Of a stretch of 64,000 nt of DNA, positions 57,311 to 64,000 are shown in pieces. The stretch comes from Branchiostoma belcheri (taxonomy: Eukaryota > Chordata > Leptocardii > Amphioxiformes > Branchiostomatidae), in the NCBI RefSeq assembly GCF_001625305.1, contig NW_017803268.1:2027334-2091333 (forward strand), written 5' to 3'. The stretch's first letter is position 1. Every line of letters begins with the position of its first letter. The position numbers and the translations under genes are program-made. The notes under the pieces were generated by a model. That model made no database searches, was not told the origin of the DNA, and worked only from the letters and a program-made list of their open reading frames with translations.

Positions 57311-57535
57311 CGTGTGGCGTACGTAGCAGCAGAGTGCTCGACTCGGAACCAAAAGGTCACGGGTTCGAGTCCTGACATGCCACTGATCTTGTGCCCTTGG
57401 GAAAGGCACTTTACACAACTTTCCTCACACCGATTTATAAATTACGCAACAGGCAGCATGTGTTGGCTTGTCGTGTACGTCGCTATTTGTACTGCTGCAA
57501 ATTCACAATACCAGCTTTATATTCCTGTGGTTTAG
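57311..57535 (+). mobile_element. tRNA-derived SINE
   Basis: A tRNA-like head (GTGGCGTACGTAGCAGCAGA as a degenerate A-box part; B box GGTTCGAGTCC at 57362-57372) is followed by a body with TTGTGCCCTTGGGAAAGGCA, a conserved phrase of animal tRNA-SINE bodies from memory. The head does not fold into a complete tRNA. Confidence 0.6.
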
Positions 57536-57539
57536 TAGC

Positions 57540-57637
57540 ATTTTTATTTTTGGCCGGAATTTTTTTATTCGCCCGCGCGCACTAGTTTGGGGGTCTTTAG
57601 AGGATGTCATCCATAAAATTAAGGCGGTGTGGCCTAA
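57540..57637 (-). mobile_element. M3-like MITE fragment
   Basis: GGATGTCATCCATAAAATTA and GGTGTGGCCTAA at the right end match the inner and outer parts of the M3/M2 termini. Only one end is present; it abuts the SINE. Confidence 0.55.
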
Positions 57638-57894
57638 TTGTGGTATGGTAACTATTTATGAGTCTAACAGTTTCTATTATCAATGATGTTATGTTTTTTT
57701 ATGAATCGTTGTACATGTATTTCAATTTTGTCGTATTTATTTCAGAAACACTGGTGGCATGTATATCTGTACCCCACTAAATGGGTAATATCTGAATAAA
57801 AATAAAAATAGTGTTTACATCATTTCTACTTAAAGTTTGCTATATTAGCTCATCTACGTAAGGTTGCTGAGATATGATAGGTCCTTTGAAACAA

Positions 57895-58296
57895 AACTGA
57901 AACTTTGAAATTAAACCAGAAGGCATCGGATGTAAATGAATAAGCCTGATCCTTACATCTGCTTGGGTTTGAAGACTAGCCATGTGCTACGGTAATGTTT
58001 GAGAAATATCGCTCATTTTTACCATAATATAACTCTTCTTTCCGATATATTGGCCTTTGAAACACCCACAAAAGCGTTGAAAACAATATAATGTGTATAA
58101 CTTTCAAATTACACCGGAAGGCATGGGATGTAAAAGAATAAGCCGGATCCTAACATCTGCTTGGTTTTGGAGACTAGCCATGTGCTATACGGTAATGTTT
58201 GAGAATATCGCTCATTTTTACCATAACATAACTCTTCTTACGGATGTATAGGCCTTTAAAACGACCACACAAGCAATAAGAACAATATAATGTGCC
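57895..58296 (+). repeat. Tandem duplication, two units of about 200 bp
   Basis: CC(A/G)GAAGGCAT(C/G)GGATGTAAA...GGAAT, ACTAGCCATGTGCTA and ATATCGCTCATTTTTACCAT occur in both units, in the same order. Confidence 0.85.
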
Positions 58297-58930
58297 ACCC
58301 ACCTTTCAATTCGGCCGTTCAACGTGTTTCAAGGACGGGTTTTGTAGAACTTGTCTTCAAGTCAACCGACGGTCACCATCTTGCATGGTTTGAAATGCCA
58401 GCCGCACCCTGTGTAACACGTGGGACTTCAACCACCTGTTGATCATTTGATTCCGATAATGAGATCAGCTTTAATTTTACGTCAGCTTGAAATATTGTTT
58501 AATTTACTCCACATTCCCACTATATTAAAAAAAGCCCAAGCACTTTATGGAAGTCTGAAAGCGCCGATTTCTTGTCTCAAATTAATAAGATACAATGAAT
58601 AAGCAACCCATTACCTTACTGTTCCTAGCCCTAGAAGCAAGCGTTGTCCCGCTAGAAGTCTGTGCAGGACTGCCAGGAAATTAGGACTTTGCAGACGGTC
58701 TCACAGCGACACTTAGCAGCTCATATAAAAAACGCAGCACCAGACCAGTCGTCGATTAAATGCTATTAAATTGTCGAAACATTATGACGTAATGAGACGG
58801 CCATGTTGATGGCGGGAAGCTGCAGTTTCCGCGACGATTGGGGCGAAAATTATGTACAGAGTCAAGTAAATTGAGACTTGTATTAACGCTATCAAGTGCC
58901 AAATGTACAAGAAAAGTTCAAAGCATAATA

Positions 58931-59207
58931 TCACCCCGACCAATCTAATCTGGACATTGCTCCGAAATTGATACATTCCTCACAAAATCGGACATTCCTC
59001 CGTGGAATGGGCCCACGGGCCGGCGGGGGTGTCGGCGAAATATCCAATCACGCGGAGAAGTGTACCGATTTTGGAGGAATGTACGCTCAAAACTGGAGGA
59101 ACGTCCGCTCACCTGGAGGAGTGTACGCTCAAACCTGGAGGAATGTCCGATTTTGTGAGGAATGTACCAATTTCGGAGCAATGTCCAGATTAGATTGGTC
59201 GGGGTGA
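58931..59207. mobile_element. Hairpin MITE with ~70 bp terminal inverted repeats
   Basis: Left arm from TCACCCCGACCAATCTAATC to about 59000; right arm ends in its complement GATTAGATTGGTCGGGGTGA. Arms differ at only a few positions (for instance TTGATACATT against AATGTACCAA). The short core carries direct repeats of CTGGAGGA(A/G)(T/C)GTNCGCTC. ATA flanks both ends. Confidence 0.9.
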
Positions 59208-60700
59208 ATATCCATTGTGTATCAGGACAAAGACAGCGCAACGTTACTAATTGTCTATGTATATTTTATTACTTGGAATGTAGACCGTCTTTGACTGCAA
59301 GATGCTTTGCAATATACCTGCAGTATTGATATGAACTGCTAGAGGTCGCTGTGAGACAGTCCACAGAGGCCGTAAGACTGTTGTGTGTGATGATAGGGAT
59401 TTGTAATGCCCGGAGTGACTCACTGGGTTTATAACATACGATTTTGTAGTAAATACATGGAGAATCGTCAGGGTGATACGGCTAGGATCTCGGACAAGTT
59501 CTGAGCCTGACTTCACACTTACGTGTGGGCGGGGCATTGCCTAACACTGTACCATAAATTGGTACTCACACTACATTAGACCAAGGACGTTTTACATCAT
59601 ACTCAGTGACCAGTTTATGCCACATAAAATATAACATTACATCATCATTAGCCATCATTTTGCTTCCAAAATACGTGTATTGTAGCGTAGACTGTTGAGA
59701 AATTCACGATATTGCCTAATGACATCTGCTTGGTTTTCATTCATATGCTAATGTTTCTGACAGCCAAAAGTTGCTTCTGCAAGGCTGAGAGCACGTTATG
59801 CAAGCGATCAGCTGATCGCAAAATCACATTTTTGCGCATAACTCGGGAACGGAGAAAGTTCGGGAGAAGATATTAAGCAAGTATATAATAGAGACCCCAA
59901 GGAGTATACTCTAAAAAGAAGGCCACCGAAAAATGCCAAAAGTTAGATTTTTCTAAAATGAAAAAAGCGGATATTCATCCCCTATCACACCCCCATTTTC
60001 GAGCCCCCGTTCCGTAAAGGCCCGTATCTCGCTAAAGAAGCCTCGCTCATTCCCAGATTTGGCCATTTCACGACTTGGGAAACGAGATGGGCTCTTATGG
60101 GGGTTTTACTCCAAGTTTTTCTTGCTCTTGTTTTTGACCTTGAGGCTCACCCCAACTACCTGAATATCACTGATTTATTGGGAAAGAACCATTTTACTCT
60201 TGCATCTGTTTGTTTTGAGACAAACGTTCCTAGAACGGCTTATACGAGCGGGTAAATATGGAGTTTTTAGTCAATATTTTTGCCATTTTAGTGTTGACGA
60301 AGCCAGTTATCTCTAAAAACGTACCATTTTAGAGACTAAAACCCTCATACCTCCTTACACCAAATGAGATACTCAGTACAAATAAGACACTCTCAATAAG
60401 ACTCAAGACATTTTGTATATAAACTTTCAGCACATGTAACTCGGTTAGCCACATATAAAATGCTTGAAAAATATATGCTTAAAAATCCTGCAGTAGTCCA
60501 CATTGATTTTTCTACACACAAACAAACACACATACACAAGTTCCAAAAAAAAAAACAGTCAAGTTGGTGGTGAATTTTATGTCACATCATGAGTTGTTAC
60601 ACAGTTGGAACAGTCATAACAATGCGTTCGTATGTGTAAATCGCTCTGGCTTTAAATTAAAAAAAAAAACATTCAAATCATGAACAGGCTAACTACTGCC
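59208..60700. other. Stretch without recognised genes
   Basis: No supported exon. A perfect 16-base palindrome GCGATCAGCTGATCGC lies at 59804-59819. Confidence 0.45.
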
Positions 60701-60731
60701 AGATACACGTTCGTTTTTGCGTTGTCATTCT

Positions 60732-61060
60732 TCATTTTCCACCCGGCGGCTTGTCATTTTCCACGTCCCGTTTGGCCACCTCGTGATGTCCAGTCTCTGC
60801 CTGAAGGCGGACCAACCGTGCCTTGTAGGACGCCACGTCCATTTTACTACGGGCTGTAGGAGATAGAAACGTTGTTGTCAGATCATCATGCTTTCTACAT
60901 TTAGTTTTACGTGAAAGCAGCTAGAAAAAAAGGTTATGGTAATTATGAAAAACGTTATGTCCTTACCTTTGGCCCTGCCAATCTTCAAATGGCTGTTAGA
61001 AGTCATCATCTGGGACGACAAGACAAGTACAACAAGAAGGAACACCAGGGTAGTTTTCAT
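60732..61060 (-). CDS. Small secreted peptide precursor (71 residues)
   Basis: Two coding exons on the minus strand: 61060-60967 and 60853-60732, joined in phase 1 at GT-AG junctions. The first encodes a signal peptide (MKTTLVFLLVVLVLSSQMM...). The second gives a basic, helix-prone segment (SYKARLVRLQAETGHHEVAK), a dibasic KR, and an 11-residue end DVENDKPPGGK before TGA. A Gly-Lys end and an internal KR suit a processed, possibly amidated peptide hormone or neuropeptide; that is inference. A 5' non-coding exon (about 61385-61279, donor GTACGA), an acceptor at 61121 and a TATA box complete a plausible gene. No Cys is present, arguing against a disulphide-rich defence peptide. I do not recognise a family. 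Confidence 0.6.
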
Positions 61061-61385
61061 CGTGCTGTGCAGAAAATCGACGACACAGTCAGAGGAAGCT
61101 GTTCTAATCTCTCGAAGCTGCTGTGGTAAAACAATGTTACAGGACAGTATGAATCTAATGTAAGTGTGACCAGACCCTTAGCAAAGTACGTCTACTTCAC
61201 TATCAGTGCGATAAAACAATCTAGAAAGGAAAAAAAAAACTAAAATGGAAAGCTATTTATGATGCTAGACAGTCGTACCTGTGCAGAAGTTTGTGGATAG
61301 AATAACCCCAAGTCATCAGGTAAAAATCTGGACTGGCCGGTTTTGTCAAACGTCACAACTCAACACCTGCCTACGGCAAGAATAA

Positions 61386-61408
61386 CCAAGGACGTTCAAC
61401 GTCCTTGG
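61386..61408. repeat. Perfect palindrome with 11-base arms
   Basis: Arms CCAAGGACGTT and AACGTCCTTGG around a single C. It lies at the predicted transcription start of the small secreted-peptide gene. Confidence 0.85.
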
Positions 61409-61413
61409 AATAA

Positions 61414-61421
61414 CCTTTATA
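61414..61421 (-). promoter_or_regulatory. TATA box of the small secreted-peptide gene
   Basis: TATAAAGG on the minus strand, preceded by GCCATTGG (CCAAT-type in reverse). The expected start site about 30 bases downstream falls at the edge of a perfect palindrome (61386-61408). Confidence 0.5.
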
Positions 61422-61438
61422 CCAATGGCCCTTTTCCT

Positions 61439-61537
61439 AGCCTGACTAAATCTGCGCTCCTAGCGGCCGGCCCGGTATTACACCACCAGTAGAGCTGCAA
61501 TCCGAGAAAAGGCTAGGAGCGCAGATTCAGTCAGGCT
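61439..61537. repeat. Hairpin-forming inverted repeat
   Basis: Left arm AGCCTGACTAAATCTGCGCT(CCTAG) and right arm (CTAGG)AGCGCAGATTCAGTCAGGCT, separated by ~50 bases. 99 bp in total. Confidence 0.85.
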
Positions 61538-61553
61538 GGCCCTTTTCCCACCA

Positions 61554-61611
61554 AGATAAAATTGTCCGGATCAAAGCGAATCAATTCGGCTCGATCCGGA
61601 CAATTTTATCT
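61554..61611. repeat. Perfect inverted repeat, 19-base arms
   Basis: AGATAAAATTGTCCGGATC and its exact complement, separated by 20 bases containing a small GAATCAATTC-like motif. Confidence 0.9.
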
Positions 61612-63011
61612 GTGGGAATATGGGGCCATACGGTCTACAATACTAAAACGCCACGTGAAAATCTTGGGTAATCATCTTTATGCAATTCCCCCTCCCACGC
61701 TGCTTGGAATAAGTGTCTTGGGGTTCACATGAATGTATTGGAACTGTGGATAGAGTTATATAGTTTAATTGATTTTACAAATGGATTACTACCAGATATT
61801 ACTAACACTTCAAATGTCACCCAGCAGTCGTTATCAATGTAATCCAGTTGTACAAATTGATGAAAGAAATACTCATATTTCTTCATTCATATCCTTGATG
61901 TTTAACCTTAAATAAATGTACAATGTGATCTTATCTAATCAGCATTACATTTCCTGAATTCTTGCACCCTAACATCTGCTTGGAGAAGCATACCCCATGT
62001 CTGTTTATATTGATGCTCATATACTCAAAAACAAAGCATTCAATAAACCCAAAGAAGACAAACACAAAAGTACTGCAATGTCACATTTCTTGTATTGAAA
62101 ATTATTTTGCAGCCAATTGAAAGGCAACAATATACACATATAATATATAAAACACACTAAATCACGGAAATATTTTCCAGCATGCTGTAAGGGTACTTAA
62201 GTACCTGGCAGTTTTCATGTTATAAAATTTAAGTCTTTTTCCAACAACTTTGATCAGCCTTGCTGGGTGGAAAACAATGATAGTATTCATAGCAGCACAA
62301 TGTTACAATGTTAATTTCATTGTGTGTAAAAAAAATCAGAACTTAAAGTGTGCCTTGTTTACTGATCACTCTACAACTGATAGCATAAGTGATTACAGAA
62401 GCTTACATATAAGCAATAAATATCAAATTAGGTACAATCATTTATATCTGAATTAAAGAAGTGCAGTCTACATTCGCTTAGAGCTACAGACTACATAAGC
62501 TATACTTCTATCTAGAAAAAACAATGTAGTGAAAGAAATTAAAATGGAAATTTTACAATAGAAATGACCACATGACCAGAAAACATACAAAATTCATCAA
62601 AGCCGGTCACATTTGTGCAGTAGCTACTAGTATATTTCATCAACACTATTTGACCAATCTTCCATTTTTGTAGAAACACTACGGTCTAAACAGCACCAAG
62701 TTTCACTGTTATTAACTACAAAACAATCTCCTTTGGGAGCCCATCAATTCTCAATACATTTACATTCAGATGTTAATATGCTTGCTTATCAAATGGAATG
62801 TGAGAGTTTTCTACTATTCAAAATCATTCCGTTCTTCTGAAGGAAAGTAGTTACTATTTATGTGGGAATACCAAATGAATACGGTTTCTATCATTGTAGA
62901 AATGCCTTTTAAATTTTTGGATAATAATAATATGAAGTATCTAAAAATCAAACAATGTAATGATGAGGACCAAAAGCTACAGAAAAGAAAAGCAGCTGTA
63001 CTGCTCTGGCA
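61612..63011. other. AT-rich stretch, probably 3' UTR and flank of the gene ending at 63012
   Basis: No supported coding exon. The minus-strand gene at 63012-64000 ends here, so part of this stretch is probably its 3' UTR. Confidence 0.45.
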
Positions 63012-64000
63012 TTATGAGCTTTCTGCATAAGGATCGTTTGGCAGGGACAGCTTCCGTTGAGCTGTTCCGAAGTGTCCTGTGCTCTGATTGGCTGTAGGTG
63101 AGGAGAGCACGCCTGTCTGAACTGGGACAACCAATGGCGTGTTGTGAAAGAAAGTACTGTCCTTGTTCAAGGAGTTGGCATTTGGGGTTCTGATGAGAGG
63201 GTTAAGCTCCGGTCGCAGGGATGTCATCCCGTGGCTGTTGCCAGGCGACGTGTTGCCGCTAGCAACCTGGCCGGCTGACACCAGTGGCACAGCCCTGCTC
63301 TCTGATTGGCTGGAGGTGCAGGTGGTGGTGTTGCCGCCGACAACCTGGTTGATTGACACGTTGTAGGAGGGGTTGAGAGCGATGTGTACCGGCTGTGTGG
63401 TGATCCCCATCCCCCGTAGCTGCTGTAACGTGAACCCGATCGTGGACGGGCCAGTCGTTATAGCAACGGGAAGAGCAGTAGGGCTTCCTCCAGGGGCGAT
63501 GCTTGGCACGATGGCAGATGGGAAAACCAGCGGCGACTGGTTAGGACTGGAGTGGGGCGGACTGGGGTGGTGCAGAGGGCTGGTCTGGGGGGTGACGAGG
63601 GAGGCAGGTTGCTGGAGAGTTGGTCCAAACATCGCCAGCTGGGGAGGGGAGGCACCACTTGCGTGTAGGAGGGAGGGAGAGGAGGGGAAGGATGTGGGGA
63701 TGGGGAGGACTTGTCCAGTCGGGGAGTACACGTGCTCCAGGTCGGAGAATGACACAGGACGGCTGAAGAAGCCCACGGGGGAGCTGCTGGCGCTGCGGTT
63801 CAGGAAGACTGGCTGGTAGGGAGACGTGATGACGGGGATCACCTTAGCTGACAGGAGATCAGGGGGAAACATGGCTGCTTGTGGGACGCCCGACGTGTTG
63901 GCATCCTTCCTGTCAGGAACCTGCTGACTGGCTGGCCAGCTTTGAGGAAAGGGTTGGGGAAGGGCAGAGGATGGACTTTCTCTCTGATCCTCCTTGCTTT
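63012..64000 (-). CDS. Pro/Ser/Thr-rich protein, C-terminal part (partial)
   Basis: The minus-strand frame is open from the window edge to a stop at 63012, about 329 residues. It has no internal stop and shows no intron. Composition is rich in Pro, Ser, Thr, Gln and Asn (SPLHHPSPPHSSPNQSP, FTLQQLRGMGITTQPVHIAL), with GC-rich codons unlike the AT-rich flanks, as expected for a large last exon. It ends QRKLSLPNDPYAESS; RKLSLP resembles a basophilic-kinase phosphorylation site. Such tails are common in transcription regulators and scaffold proteins, but I do not recognise the family. The upstream remainder lies beyond 64000. Confidence 0.75.
   Translation of the reverse strand, partial: SKEDQRESPSSALPQPFPQSWPASQQVPDRKDANTSGVPQAAMFPPDLLSAKVIPVITSPYQPVFLNRSASSSPVGFFSRPVSFSDLEHVYSPTGQVLPIPTSFPSSPSLLHASGASPPQLAMFGPTLQQPASLVTPQTSPLHHPSPPHSSPNQSPLVFPSAIVPSIAPGGSPTALPVAITTGPSTIGFTLQQLRGMGITTQPVHIALNPSYNVSINQVVGGNTTTCTSSQSESRAVPLVSAGQVASGNTSPGNSHGMTSLRPELNPLIRTPNANSLNKDSTFFHNTPLVVPVQTGVLSSPTANQSTGHFGTAQRKLSLPNDPYAESS

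Noticed and set aside
58802..58875. Possible gene start ATGTTGATGGCGGGAAGC with a GTAAAT donor
   Set aside because: The frame is short, the donor weak, and no downstream exon was found; the region is next to a hairpin MITE.
59002..59207. Plus-strand frame with repeated LEECTLK-like words
   Set aside because: It is the translated core of the hairpin MITE, not a gene.

Overview
The window looks like animal nuclear DNA, most probably from a cephalochordate (amphioxus, Branchiostoma-like). The reasons are long AT-rich introns with GT-AG junctions, recognisable orthologues of chordate genes (a TBC1D15-type Rab-GAP and an RSKR/SgK494-type kinase), tandem LRR-Ig secreted-protein genes, a CR1-like LINE with an N-terminal 2A-like motif, and very dense inverted-repeat elements. 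The species call is inference; no database search was possible.

Layout. 1-459 (+) is the 3' end of an LRR-Ig paralogue. 460-9335 is repeat-rich DNA: a satellite at 2.6-3.25 kb, a terminal-inverted-repeat element at 4.65-5.18 kb and three copies of one MITE family (M1). 9396-13139 (+) is a complete single-exon LRR-Ig gene with a Gly/Tyr/Gln-rich segment, a polybasic site, a second Ig domain and an RGD near its C-terminus. 14584-23163 (-) holds the first six coding exons of a TBC1D15-like gene. They are phase-consistent and encode 237 residues, covering only the N-terminal (DUF3548-type) region. The catalytic TBC exons are not recognised, so if they exist they lie beyond the LRR-Ig genes, which would then sit inside an antisense intron. 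23.7-34 kb is intronic or intergenic DNA with many MITEs. 35377-38646 (+) is a complete five-exon AGC-family kinase gene of 419 residues. 38.8-40.5 kb is a composite inverted-repeat region. A candidate gene start with a TISU-like initiator lies at 43261 (+). 46.7-50.67 kb (-) is an almost intact CR1-like LINE (2A-PHD-endonuclease-RT, one frameshift) with ten 5' monomer repeats. 52.3-53.9 kb is a foldback element with satellite-like arms. 54.4-57.6 kb is further repeats, including a tRNA-derived SINE. 60732-61385 (-) is a small TATA-driven gene for a 71-residue secreted peptide precursor. 63012-64000 (-) is the Pro/Ser/Thr-rich C-terminal end of an unidentified protein.

The genes do not form a pathway: TBC1D15 would act on Rab/membrane traffic, RSKR-like kinase on signalling, and the LRR-Ig and small secreted products outside the cell. 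The most unusual features are the 2A-bearing LINE with promoter-like monomers, the RGD-ended LRR-Ig protein and its paralogue whose RGD lies behind in-frame stops, the small secreted precursor gene, and several distinct hairpin-forming element families placed very close to splice sites.
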